Source: Candidatus Poseidoniaceae archaeon
GTDB taxonomy: Archaea; Thermoplasmatota; Poseidoniia; Poseidoniales; Poseidoniaceae
Assembly (NCBI GenBank): GCA_938084675.1
Contig: CALKGM010000001.1
Location: 51,508-115,507 of the forward strand
Direction: 5' to 3'
DNA: 64,000 nt
Shown: positions 7,714-16,131 of the stretch, in pieces
How the letters are laid out: the number at the start of each line of letters is the position of its first letter
Position numbering within the stretch: position 1 is the stretch's first letter
Translations under genes and position numbers: made by a program
The notes under the pieces: model-generated
The model's database searches: none
Seen by the model: the letters and a program-made list of their open reading frames with translations, nothing else
Told to the model about the DNA's origin: nothing

Positions 7714-10479
7714 TCATCGGAGTCGATTCACTCGTGCAAGGAGTCCACTCGGTTCTTCATCGGCCTGTATCTCAACTTCCACTTCAGGCTCGGCAGGGGC
7801 TACTCCGCTTTGATGAGCAGCACCTGTGCTCCGGGAACGAACCGCATACACGAGAAGGCTCGCCAAAATGGCTAGAAGAACTCCTGCAGTGAGCAGGCTC
7901 GTCTGCACATTAATTGAAGAGCCCGTAGACTCTTCATCCTGTGAGTTGGTATCGGCCGTTGACGTCGTCAAATCAAGGGCGTAAGTGGCCACTACGTCTC
8001 GGTCTAATTCGTCATCATGAACCTTAAGTTTCACCATTACAATATCGCCCACATCTGATGAGATTGGGATTAATGTCACGCATTGAGCAGTAGAAGTTCC
8101 TTCATTCAAACATGAATGGCTGACGTCAACCTCTTGCTCGCCTAAGAATACCGTTGCATTGGTATTCAGAACTCCATCAACATCTGAAACACTCCATTGC
8201 ATTGTTGCAGTGTTGCTATCAGTAACACGTTGTATGCTCGTCACCGTTGCAAAAGGAAGGTCCCCTACTGGCGTTACTGTGATTGTTAGCGGATGAGTGT
8301 AGGAGGTTGTTCCGTCTGTGACATTGATCCAAACCATTTCAAATTGGCCATTGAAATCTTGCTGCGGAGTAATGAGAAATTCATTCAAAACCCGTTGAAC
8401 TGACAGTTCTGAATGGCCATGGGATGATGACCAAGAAAGGACATCTCCATCAATATCGTAGGCCATCAAGGTGAGGTTGAGAACGTGAGTTGAATCTTCA
8501 TCCATTGTGATATTAGCCCAAGCAGATTCGTTGATGGTTATTGGGTCGTCCACCGACTCTACAAGAACTGGAATCTCCAACTCAATCCCGGGCGTCGTGC
8601 CATCACCTACCAACGCGTCCAGAACTACAGCTCCGTATTGGTTAGGAAGGGGTGATAAGGTGAGAATGCCGTTTTCCACCGAGAACATTACGGGACCCTC
8701 TGCTCCTGAATTTGCTCCGTTGACCGATACGAGAAGTGATTGTCCTTCGGGGTCGAGAACCACGTCGCTGAAATCAAAATCAAGATTGAATCCATCTTCA
8801 AACAGGACCTGTTGAGGGACTGTCCCGATTTGAACTACCGGGTCGTCAACCGGGGAAAGAAATACACGAAGCGTGATGTTCTGTTCGTCAACAACTCCAC
8901 CATCACTTCTTAGTTTCAACTCAAGTGAACATTCACCTAGCCATTCTTCTTCTATTGCGTGATTGACTTCAACAGTGAGTCCATCTCCACCTAATGTCAC
9001 CCCGAAGTGGGATGAATTGGGGCCGAACAACGTTGCATCAACCGCACGGACAAGTGTACCGTCAGAGTCGGTTGCAGCGTCGGCAATATTGAAAATTGTA
9101 CTTCCATGTTGAGGTAAATAAATCGTTGGAGGTGGAGTTGTAACAATCATAGGAGTGTTGGTCCTTGCGACCATGAACTCTACTGTTGAAGGAGCACCTT
9201 CCACCGAAATACGCATCCAAGCCTTGTGAGACCCAGGAGCTACGGGGGCCATAGGAAATTCACACAACGCCGTACCGTTGACTGCAAGTGAACCGTTCGC
9301 CGGCCATGATTCATCAACCCAACCGCAATCGACACTCACATCGTAATTCCCTGGCAGTTCTGTGTAGTTCACACCGTCCCGTAACGTCCAATTGCTTTGT
9401 ATCACAAATGTTTGTGTTGCATTCAGGGCATTTTGGGTATCAGGTGAAAAGGTCGTGTTGTTGAGAATAATGAAAGAACTTTGCTCAAGATTTTCGTCAA
9501 CATAGGCATTTTGATCACTCACAATATGGGCTCCTTCAGCCCGATTAAACGCATCACGAAAACGGTCAATTTCACCGTATAATACTGCATCAAGGTAAGC
9601 GATAACATGTTGAGAACTCAATTCAATTTGGGCACTTTGGCTCATCGTTGCATCCCCGTCGCTTTCAAAGAATGACTGAGAATCTTGAAACTGGTAGTGA
9701 TTTGCACCCAAAAGATGCATCCAGTGCCAACCGTACCCTCCTGCATCCTCAAGCCGCTCCATTGTAACTGTGGATGGAGCCACTTCATCTACAGTTCCGG
9801 TGATAAAGAATCCAGTGTTTGGTGAAGGGAAAACAGGAGAATATGATGGATTGAACCAGTCGTTATTTGAATTGAAACCATCCAAATCAAGACCAAGGCC
9901 GAACAAACTTCGAGGAGGTTGAACAGTATCTGCACGTTGACTTAGATTGAAGTAAGGAATCGCAACGTAAGCCGCCGCAGCACCCTTCCCATGACCGCCT
10001 ACACCCCAATGGTCCACGTCGATATTGCCTGCACTCCCCATTACACGGAGATTGGTTTGGTTTTGAGATTCCATGACCTCTATGATGTCGGTGAGTAGGC
10101 TCAATGTTTCTTCAACATCGGTCTCGTCTTGCATCGGTTGTGTCACGACAACGATGAAACCACGCTTGGCTAATTCTTCAACAAAAAGCGTGTAAGCATC
10201 TATGTTTTCCCCGGAATCTCCAATAAATACCGTCCAAGGAAATGGCCCGTTACCAGCCATATCCTTATCTTCCCCATCATTCATTGCCGGATATACCATT
10301 CTCACTTCAGGTGAAAACACTCCGTCAAGGCGAAATTCAGTCCAACCAACTGGAAAATCTACTCCATCGTGGCGCTCTTCGAAATTGGGATTCTCCGTCA
10401 AGAGAGCCGAACAAGGTGCTGCAAACATCAGCACGGCTAATACTATCCCGACCCAACGTTGGGGAATCATCGGCACCAT
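7714..10479 (-). CDS. Secreted alpha/beta-hydrolase-fold protein with cadherin-like repeats, probable pseudoenzyme
   Basis: With the start at ATG 10479 (preceded by GGGGGAA at a suitable distance) the protein has about 921 residues. The ORF track begins at a GTG at 10539, which would spoil the signal peptide. A signal peptide (WVGIVLAVLMFAAPCSA) leads into an alpha/beta-hydrolase domain of the chlorophyllase/PAF-acetylhydrolase type. The nucleophile elbow should read G-x-S-x-G but is G-H-G-K-G, so the serine is missing, while GTVDE (acid) and GANHYQF (histidine) remain. Two or more tandem cadherin-like or VCBS-like beta domains follow (DSDGTLV, DPEGQSL, DIDGDVLSW). A C-terminal membrane helix (LLTAGVLLAILASLLVYAV) and a cytoplasmic tail end it. 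It is thus a cell-surface protein, perhaps binding rather than hydrolysing. It follows aroE on the same strand. Confidence 0.88.
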   Translation of the reverse strand: MVPMIPQRWVGIVLAVLMFAAPCSALLTENPNFEERHDGVDFPVGWTEFRLDGVFSPEVRMVYPAMNDGEDKDMAGNGPFPWTVFIGDSGENIDAYTLFVEELAKRGFIVVVTQPMQDETDVEETLSLLTDIIEVMESQNQTNLRVMGSAGNIDVDHWGVGGHGKGAAAAYVAIPYFNLSQRADTVQPPRSLFGLGLDLDGFNSNNDWFNPSYSPVFPSPNTGFFITGTVDEVAPSTVTMERLEDAGGYGWHWMHLLGANHYQFQDSQSFFESDGDATMSQSAQIELSSQHVIAYLDAVLYGEIDRFRDAFNRAEGAHIVSDQNAYVDENLEQSSFIILNNTTFSPDTQNALNATQTFVIQSNWTLRDGVNYTELPGNYDVSVDCGWVDESWPANGSLAVNGTALCEFPMAPVAPGSHKAWMRISVEGAPSTVEFMVARTNTPMIVTTPPPTIYLPQHGSTIFNIADAATDSDGTLVRAVDATLFGPNSSHFGVTLGGDGLTVEVNHAIEEEWLGECSLELKLRSDGGVVDEQNITLRVFLSPVDDPVVQIGTVPQQVLFEDGFNLDFDFSDVVLDPEGQSLLVSVNGANSGAEGPVMFSVENGILTLSPLPNQYGAVVLDALVGDGTTPGIELEIPVLVESVDDPITINESAWANITMDEDSTHVLNLTLMAYDIDGDVLSWSSSHGHSELSVQRVLNEFLITPQQDFNGQFEMVWINVTDGTTSYTHPLTITVTPVGDLPFATVTSIQRVTDSNTATMQWSVSDVDGVLNTNATVFLGEQEVDVSHSCLNEGTSTAQCVTLIPISSDVGDIVMVKLKVHDDELDRDVVATYALDLTTSTADTNSQDEESTGSSINVQTSLLTAGVLLAILASLLVYAVRSRSTGAAHQSGVAPAEPEVEVEIQADEEPSGLLARVNRLR

Positions 10480-10525
10480 ATTCACGTCTTCCCCCTTTTG
10501 TTCCCTCTCCTTAGAGGCTTCGCTG

Positions 10526-11533
10526 TCATGCATATTCACTTAGAGTGGTTTCGGCGACAATCAATCGATTCAACAACAACTCAAGAGAAGGAAGGTCGGC
10601 TTTTCGCTCAGGTGCCCAAAGGTGCTTCCAACACGCAAGATGTTGAGCAACGAGCAACCATCGCCCGTCCAAAGGCATCGCAAGTATTCGATCAACTCGT
10701 TCGTCCAACTCACCTCCCATGGCAGAATAAGAAGCATGGAGAAGCACATCTACATCAAAAACAGGCGTCCCAGATTCAAAATTCACAACAACATCAGGTT
10801 CTTGGGATGTTAACGAATCCACCCACGGACCGTCTCCGAGTTCACGTTTACCCCCCAAAAGATGGATCTGCCCTCCATTTTGGGACCAAGCGAGAGCTGT
10901 TGAACGCGCAGCACCTCCACCACCCAGTAATCCGAGAACGTTACCGCGAGGATGAAATCCATGATGCGCCATAACATTGCAAAGCCCGAGACCGTCAAAA
11001 CCAGCACTCCACCAGCCTTTTCCGTCCCACCGAAGAGCATTGATACTCTTGATTTCCCGCGAGTGATCAACGCAAATCACAGCCCCGGAGTCCAATTGAT
11101 GTTTGAGTGGTGAGGTCAAATTCATCCAAATCTCGTTTTCAAACATCCGGGTTGGAAGGTTTTGAGCATGCTTGGGAGGAACTTGGCCAACAAACACCTC
11201 GCCTTTAGGGGCAAGCGCGGCTGCAGGAATTTTCACTGCTCGTGCCGCGGCAACTGCTTTGTCCAAAAGAGCAGTTGTTCTAAATGTTCCAAAAACGGCT
11301 TGTGTCAGGTCCCACTCTTGAGGATGAGGTACCGAACCCGCGTACCCCCAAGCCAAAGCGTCTGAAATAGAAGGAACGTCCACAAGTTCCATCTTGAGCA
11401 TCATTGAACGCCCTGACAAATGGAGATGGTCGCATACCAATGACATCAACAGCGGAGACAAACTGTGCCTGATGGGCGAACCCGCAATCCCATACCGGAT
11501 TTCGCCCATGATTCCCCGATTACTTTCGGTCAT
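10526..11533 (-). CDS. aroE: Shikimate dehydrogenase
   Basis: AroE reduces 3-dehydroshikimate to shikimate with NADPH in aromatic amino acid synthesis. The N-terminal substrate-binding motif GIAGSPIRHSLSPLL is clear. NLTSPLKHQ corresponds to the usual NVTxPxK with the catalytic lysine, and SINALRW...SAGFDGLGL to the NTxxxxxGxxxGxNTDGxG region. LGLLGGGGAARSTALAW is the nucleotide-binding glycine loop. At 335 residues it is somewhat longer than bacterial AroE (about 270), because of an insert around residues 75-130 (RAVKIPAAALAPKGEVF). An ATG at 11509 is an alternative start. The gene diverges from the flotillin operon, and no other shikimate-pathway gene is in the window. Confidence 0.9.
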   Translation of the reverse strand: MTESNRGIMGEIRYGIAGSPIRHSLSPLLMSLVCDHLHLSGRSMMLKMELVDVPSISDALAWGYAGSVPHPQEWDLTQAVFGTFRTTALLDKAVAAARAVKIPAAALAPKGEVFVGQVPPKHAQNLPTRMFENEIWMNLTSPLKHQLDSGAVICVDHSREIKSINALRWDGKGWWSAGFDGLGLCNVMAHHGFHPRGNVLGLLGGGGAARSTALAWSQNGGQIHLLGGKRELGDGPWVDSLTSQEPDVVVNFESGTPVFDVDVLLHASYSAMGGELDERVDRILAMPLDGRWLLVAQHLACWKHLWAPERKADLPSLELLLNRLIVAETTLSEYA

Positions 11534-11631
11534 TTCAACTCATTCATGCTGTTTGACGAACAGTGAATTGGAATTCTTGTTCAGCGATTACGGGAGAACA
11601 TTAAAAGGAGAGCCCCCGTTCAAAAAACAGC

Positions 11632-12009
11632 ATGGACACCCTCATCTCCCAGGCGAATAAGCAATCCAAATTTGGACAATTGATGTTTGGGCTCCTCAGC
11701 ATGTACCTCTCGTTGGCCAGCTACCAGCAATTTGAGAAAGCACTCGGAGATGTATTTGGAGCCGCACCAGCCGTCATCATAGGAACCATTTTGCTTGCAG
11801 GCTATCAAATCATCAAAATCGATAAGAAAAATGAGCTGGAGGGTGGTTATATCACCAACCCATACACTCAAATCATCAAGAATAACTTGGGTACTTACGA
11901 AGTGATAGAGACCAATCAAGAGCAACAACGATCATCAAAATTAGGGATGCTTATTACAGTCGGATTCATCATTTGGGCTTGTGAGCGAACATGGGCAAAC
12001 GTACTGTGA
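11632..12009 (+). CDS. Small membrane protein of the flotillin operon
   Basis: The 125 residues have hydrophobic segments near FGQLMFGLLSMYLSLA, AAPAVIIGTILLAGYQI and LGMLITVGFIIWACERTW, so three membrane helices are likely. I do not recognise the family. It is the first gene of a tight four-gene run that ends with an SPFH protein; its stop overlaps the next ATG (TGATG), which suggests translational coupling. A TATA-like ATTAAAAG about 30 bases before the ATG points to a leaderless or short-leader transcript from the divergent region with aroE. Confidence 0.78.
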   Translation: MDTLISQANKQSKFGQLMFGLLSMYLSLASYQQFEKALGDVFGAAPAVIIGTILLAGYQIIKIDKKNELEGGYITNPYTQIIKNNLGTYEVIETNQEQQRSSKLGMLITVGFIIWACERTWANVL

Positions 12010-12287
12010 TGACAATGAGCGGCCTTGGAGACGTCTTTCTCATGAAAGACAAAGTGAATGAAGGTACAAACATCTATGCGATGGTCCTTGAAAAGGCTTC
12101 AATTCTCCTTTCGCTACTCATTGTCCTCGCCACTGCCTGGGCACTCAATCTACCAGCATGGGGAATAGGTCTAGCAGTAGGCTTTTCTCTGGGACCAATT
12201 GTTTACGGCCATTACTACGTCCTCTACATACGTCCCGCTATAAAAGCGGGCAAAGTATCAAAGCGTAACACTGACTCGCAAGACTAA
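12009..12287 (+). CDS. Small membrane protein, second gene of the flotillin operon
   Basis: About 92 residues from the ATG at 12009, whose A is also the last base of the previous stop. The ORF-track start at 11991 would overlap by 19 bases and is less likely. After a polar N-terminus there are two membrane helices (ASILLSLLIVLATAWALNL and WGIGLAVGFSLGPIVYGHYY) and a basic tail. There is no recognisable family. The coupling to the neighbours suggests a membrane partner of the NfeD/flotillin pair. Confidence 0.75.
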   Translation: MTMSGLGDVFLMKDKVNEGTNIYAMVLEKASILLSLLIVLATAWALNLPAWGIGLAVGFSLGPIVYGHYYVLYIRPAIKAGKVSKRNTDSQD

Positions 12288-12296
12288 GGTGAACCG

Positions 12297-12920
12297 ATGC
12301 TCGACTCAATTCTCGGTTTTTTCGGTCTTGAAGGAATCACAGGCGTTGATGTTCTTTTCGCAGCATGTGCCATCATTGGGACCATCCTGTTCCTGCTCTA
12401 CTTCGTGATCGTGATGCTTACGGGAGCCGCAGATGGAATGCTTGAAGTCGCTGGTTTTGACTTTGAAATGGACGCTGCTGGCGTATTCCACATGTTTACC
12501 CTCCAAGGCTTACTGAGTTTCATCATGATGTTTGGGATTTTTGGACTCGCAGTATCCCAATCCGGCAATAACACCAGTGCGGTTTTAGCCGTATTAGCAG
12601 GTACCGCTGCTGGAACAGCCTCAATGTACCTCGTTGCAAAAGTATTCCAGGCCATGCAAAGTTTGGAGTCTGATGGAACCGTTGTCCATAACAAAGCCCT
12701 TGGCGCTAGAGGAACCGTATACCGTCGCATCGACCCGAACAAACCAGGGCAAGTACAAGTTGAATTCCAGGGTGCGCTGCGCACCATGTCTGCTCGTTCA
12801 GACGACGATGCAGCAACCCTTGAAACCGGGTCATTGATTGAGGTTGTGGATACGATCGGAGAAATTCTTATCGTAGCACCCCTTGACCGAAAGGCCCCCA
12901 CAAGAAAAGAAGAGGAATAA
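12297..12920 (+). CDS. NfeD/YqiJ-like membrane protein with C-terminal OB fold
   Basis: The 207 residues begin with membrane helices (VLFAACAIIGTILFLLYFVIVML, then two more near LLSFIMMFGIFGLAV and TAAGTASMYLVAKVF). They end in a beta-rich domain from about residue 135 (ALGARGTVYRRIDPNKPGQVQVEF, GSLIEVVDTIGEILIVAPL), which fits the NfeD-type OB fold. NfeD/YqiJ proteins are known to be encoded beside flotillins and are thought to help organise membrane microdomains. Here the SPFH gene starts only 2 bases downstream. AAGGTG before the ATG is a plausible ribosome binding site. Confidence 0.82.
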   Translation: MLDSILGFFGLEGITGVDVLFAACAIIGTILFLLYFVIVMLTGAADGMLEVAGFDFEMDAAGVFHMFTLQGLLSFIMMFGIFGLAVSQSGNNTSAVLAVLAGTAAGTASMYLVAKVFQAMQSLESDGTVVHNKALGARGTVYRRIDPNKPGQVQVEFQGALRTMSARSDDDAATLETGSLIEVVDTIGEILIVAPLDRKAPTRKEEE

Positions 12921-12922
12921 TT

Positions 12923-14317
12923 ATGGCAGACATTGTTGGAACATTGATACTTATCGGAACTGGACTTTTTGTTTTCGTGTTGCTTGCAACCGTTTACATC
13001 GCAGCAAACAGATACAAACTCGCACCTTCAGATAAAATTCTGGTCGTTTACGGTAACGTCAAAGGATCAGGCGCAGCAGCATGTTACCACGGTGGTGGTC
13101 GAATTGTGTGGCCGCTGATTCAAAATTATGCCATGCTTGACTTGAAGCCCCTCACCATCAACATCAATTTGGAACACGCCCTTTCTCAGCAAAACATTCG
13201 TATCAACGTTCCATCTACCTTTACCATCGGTATCTCAACAGAACCGTCCATTATGCAAAACGCTGCAGAACGTTTGCTCAACCTCCCGCCCCAACAAATA
13301 GAAGACATGGCCAAGGAAATTATCTTTGGACAACTCCGTCTAACGGTTGCGTCGTTAACCATTGAAGAAATCAATCAAGACCGTGAAGCATTCCTTTCGT
13401 TGGTTGCTAACAACGTGGACACAGAATTGCACAAGATTGGACTTTACCTCATCAACGTCAACATCACCGACATTACTGATGAGGCTGACTACATCAAGTC
13501 CATCGGTGCCAAGGCAGCAGCCGAAGCGATTGCAGCGGCAGATGTTGACCGTGCAAACGCAACTCGGCAAGGTGCAGTTGGACAAGCCGTCGCAAACCGA
13601 GAGCGTGAGATTGAAGTCGCCAAGAACCAAGCTGCCTCTGACAAGGGTCAGAAGTCCGCTGAATCCGACCGTCGTATTTTCGTACAGCAACAAGAAGCAC
13701 AAGCGGTCGAAGGAGAGAACATATCTCGTGCTGACATCGCATCCTACAACGCAGACCTCGCCGAGCGCGAGGCATCAGCCTACCAACGTTCTGAAGTTGC
13801 AAAGCGTGTTGCCCAAGTTGAAATTGAGAAGGCTCAATATGAGTTTGAAGGACAGCGTCTTCGTGCTGAAGAAATTGCTCGTGAAGAAGTTTCCAAGCAA
13901 CAGATAGAGATTGCTGCTGAAGCCGAAGCCGAACGCCAACGCCGAATTGCAAGAGGTCTTGCTGACGCAACCCTCGCAGCATACAATGCTGAAGCAGAAG
14001 GACAGCGAGCGGTACTTGAAGCGAAAGCCGAAGGATATGCAAAGTTGGTCAAGAGTGCTGGCGGCGATGCAAAGGCAGCGGCAACCCTACTCATGGTTGA
14101 GAAGATCGAAGAATTGGTCGCTCGCCAAACTGAAGCAATTGCAAACTTGAAGATTGACAAGATCACTGTTTGGGACTCAGGCAACAACAGCGAAGGAGGC
14201 GGCTCAACATCCAACTTCGTGTCATCGTTGATGCAAAGCCTACCTCCTGTTCATGACGTCGCCAAGATGGCTGGCATTGAACTGCCTGAATATCTGGGCG
14301 CAATGAAGGACGAATGA
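12923..14317 (+). CDS. Flotillin/SPFH-domain protein, YqiK-like
   Basis: This 464-residue protein has one N-terminal membrane segment (GTLILIGTGLFVFVLLATVYIAA), an SPFH (band 7) domain at about residues 30-190 (GNVKGSGAAACYHGGGRIVWPLIQ start, NVDTELHKIGLYLINVNITDI end), and a long coiled coil rich in Ala, Glu, Gln and Arg to about residue 385. The C-terminal part (LMVEKIEELVARQTEAIANLKIDKITVWD) matches the flotillin end. Flotillins assemble at membrane microdomains. The gene closes the four-gene operon; a possible short ORF starts by overlapping its stop. The assignment is secure; the cargo or partner is not known. Confidence 0.95.
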   Translation: MADIVGTLILIGTGLFVFVLLATVYIAANRYKLAPSDKILVVYGNVKGSGAAACYHGGGRIVWPLIQNYAMLDLKPLTININLEHALSQQNIRINVPSTFTIGISTEPSIMQNAAERLLNLPPQQIEDMAKEIIFGQLRLTVASLTIEEINQDREAFLSLVANNVDTELHKIGLYLINVNITDITDEADYIKSIGAKAAAEAIAAADVDRANATRQGAVGQAVANREREIEVAKNQAASDKGQKSAESDRRIFVQQQEAQAVEGENISRADIASYNADLAEREASAYQRSEVAKRVAQVEIEKAQYEFEGQRLRAEEIAREEVSKQQIEIAAEAEAERQRRIARGLADATLAAYNAEAEGQRAVLEAKAEGYAKLVKSAGGDAKAAATLLMVEKIEELVARQTEAIANLKIDKITVWDSGNNSEGGGSTSNFVSSLMQSLPPVHDVAKMAGIELPEYLGAMKDE

Positions 14318-14415
14318 AGTCCATCCGCAGGCTTGACTGGGCTGGAAAATCGCCCTTGAACCACGAGATGAAGCGACGGCTTCAAAGGCTTAACGATACG
14401 CAAAGGCGTTCATGA
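14314..14415 (+). CDS. Possible 33-residue basic peptide between the flotillin and fhs genes
   Basis: This ORF is too short for the ORF track. Its ATG overlaps the flotillin stop (ATGA), and its TGA overlaps the ATG of fhs (ATGA again). The peptide MKSIRRLDWAGKSPLN... is basic and has no membrane segment. The double overlap is what a translationally coupled gene looks like, but overlaps of this kind also arise by chance, and no family is recognisable. Confidence 0.35.
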   Translation: MKSIRRLDWAGKSPLNHEMKRRLQRLNDTQRRS

Positions 14416-16127
14416 CCAGTGACCTTGAGATTGCACGAGCGGCAAAAATGGAACCCATTGAAGCCATCGCTTGGAAATTAGGTATCTCTTCGCACGAGAT
14501 TTTCCCGATGAGCCAAGGCGTGGCCAAAATCACGTGGGACGCCCTAAAAAGTCGATTTAACAAGGCTCAAGGAAACTTGATCCTCGTGACATCAGTCAAC
14601 CCGACTCCGTTTGGGGAAGGAAAAACCGTAACAACGATTGGACTGACTCAGGCTCTCTGCCACATAGGACAATCCGCTACATGCGTGATTCGTGAACCTT
14701 CCATGGGACCCGTGTTTGGAATCAAAGGAGGCGCTGCTGGAGGCGGTCATGCTCAGGTACTCCCCATGGAGGACATCAACCTCCACCTTACTGGAGATTT
14801 ACACGCCGTCACCTCTGCACATAATCTTCTTTCAGCATTAATTGATAATCACCTCAAACACGGAAATGAATCCAAACTCGACCCTTCCCGAATCTCGTGG
14901 CCCCGTGTCATTGACATGAACGACCGTTCACTTCGCCAAGTGACAGTTGGCCTTGGTGGACCTGCGAACGGTTTGGTCCGAGAAGACCGTTTTGACATCA
15001 CTGCTGCAAGCGAAGTTATGGCCATCTTGGTATTAGCAAGCGACTATGCAGACTTGAGAAAGCGTCTCGGAGAAATCGTAGTCGGAACGTCCACAGAGGG
15101 GAATCCTGTCAAAGCTAACCAGATTGGTGGTGCTGGGGCAATGGCTCTCCTGCTCCGTCAAGCATTCCTACCCAACCTCGCCCAAACGCTTGAAGGGAAT
15201 CCTGCATTTATTCACGGCGGTCCTTTTGCAAACATAGCTCATGGAAACTCAAGCATCATTGCGGACAGAATGGCCCTCGCAAGTGCAGATTTCGTTGTAA
15301 CAGAGGCCGGTTTTGGTTCTGACATGGGTGCAGAGAAATTCATGCACATTAAGGCAGCAACTTCTGGGAAAGCACCCGATTGTGTCGTCATGAACGTTAC
15401 CGTTCGCTCGATGAAACTTCATGGAGGGGCATTTGGCGATAGAGGTGGAATTCGCCCTGATAAGGCAACTCTAGAAGCAGAGAATGTCAAAGCGACCGTT
15501 ACAGGTGCTCGGACAAATCTTGACCGTCATATCCGAAACATGGCAGCATTTGGCATACCTGTAGTGGTCTCAATTAACAAATTCGCATCCGATACAGACG
15601 CAGAAATAAGTGCAATCCGTGATGCAGCACATGAAAGTGGAGCAACTTCTGTTTGCATTACTGAGGTACATGCGAATGGTGGAGAAGGAGGTAAAGAACT
15701 CGCTCAAGCCGTTGTTAAGGCTGTGCAGAACCACATCGCATCCGGTCGGCCGTTCGTACCGTTGTTTGAACCTGAGGTTGATGTTTTGGAGAAAGCAACT
15801 GCTATAGCAACTCGCATGTACAAAGCAAATGGAATTTCAATGACGGCAAAAGCAAAGCGTGAACTTGACCGAATTCGTTCGTGGGGATATGGAAACTTGC
15901 CCGTCTGCATGGCAAAGACCCAATATTCGTTTTCTCATGATGCAGGTTTACTCGGCGCCCCAACTGGATTTACCGTTCCAATAGGAGAATTCCGACTTAA
16001 TGCAGGCGCTGGATTCATTGTCGCTGTCCTAGGCAACATGATGACCATGCCGGGCCTACCCAAGCGTCCAGCAGCACTTGACATGGACATGGATGAAAAC
16101 GGCAACCTCTTGGGTGTATTTGGGTGA
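14412..16127 (+). CDS. fhs: Formate-tetrahydrofolate ligase
   Basis: This enzyme makes 10-formyl-tetrahydrofolate from formate, tetrahydrofolate and ATP. The 571 residues match the family's usual 550-560. The ATP-binding P-loop-like segment TPFGEGKTVTTIGLTQAL, REPSMGPVFGIKGGAAGGG, and GGPFANIAHGNSSIIAD are family signatures. The C-terminal AKTQYSFSHD and LNAGAGFIVAVLGNMMTMPGLP are also in place. The presence of a tetrahydrofolate enzyme indicates bacterial-type one-carbon metabolism, known in marine euryarchaea. The pelota gene begins 4 bases after it. Confidence 0.97.
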   Translation: MTSDLEIARAAKMEPIEAIAWKLGISSHEIFPMSQGVAKITWDALKSRFNKAQGNLILVTSVNPTPFGEGKTVTTIGLTQALCHIGQSATCVIREPSMGPVFGIKGGAAGGGHAQVLPMEDINLHLTGDLHAVTSAHNLLSALIDNHLKHGNESKLDPSRISWPRVIDMNDRSLRQVTVGLGGPANGLVREDRFDITAASEVMAILVLASDYADLRKRLGEIVVGTSTEGNPVKANQIGGAGAMALLLRQAFLPNLAQTLEGNPAFIHGGPFANIAHGNSSIIADRMALASADFVVTEAGFGSDMGAEKFMHIKAATSGKAPDCVVMNVTVRSMKLHGGAFGDRGGIRPDKATLEAENVKATVTGARTNLDRHIRNMAAFGIPVVVSINKFASDTDAEISAIRDAAHESGATSVCITEVHANGGEGGKELAQAVVKAVQNHIASGRPFVPLFEPEVDVLEKATAIATRMYKANGISMTAKAKRELDRIRSWGYGNLPVCMAKTQYSFSHDAGLLGAPTGFTVPIGEFRLNAGAGFIVAVLGNMMTMPGLPKRPAALDMDMDENGNLLGVFG

Positions 16128-16131
16128 AGCA

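Noticed and set aside
11549-11585. Short inverted repeats (CTGTT...AACAG and GAACA...TGTTC) between aroE and the flotillin operon
   Set aside because: Arms of 5-6 bases with irregular spacing are expected by chance; no regulator gene is adjacent.
13362-14214. Several overlapping ORFs on both strands inside the flotillin gene
   Set aside because: They are shadows of the repetitive Ala/Glu/Gln coiled-coil codons; the flotillin frame explains the sequence.
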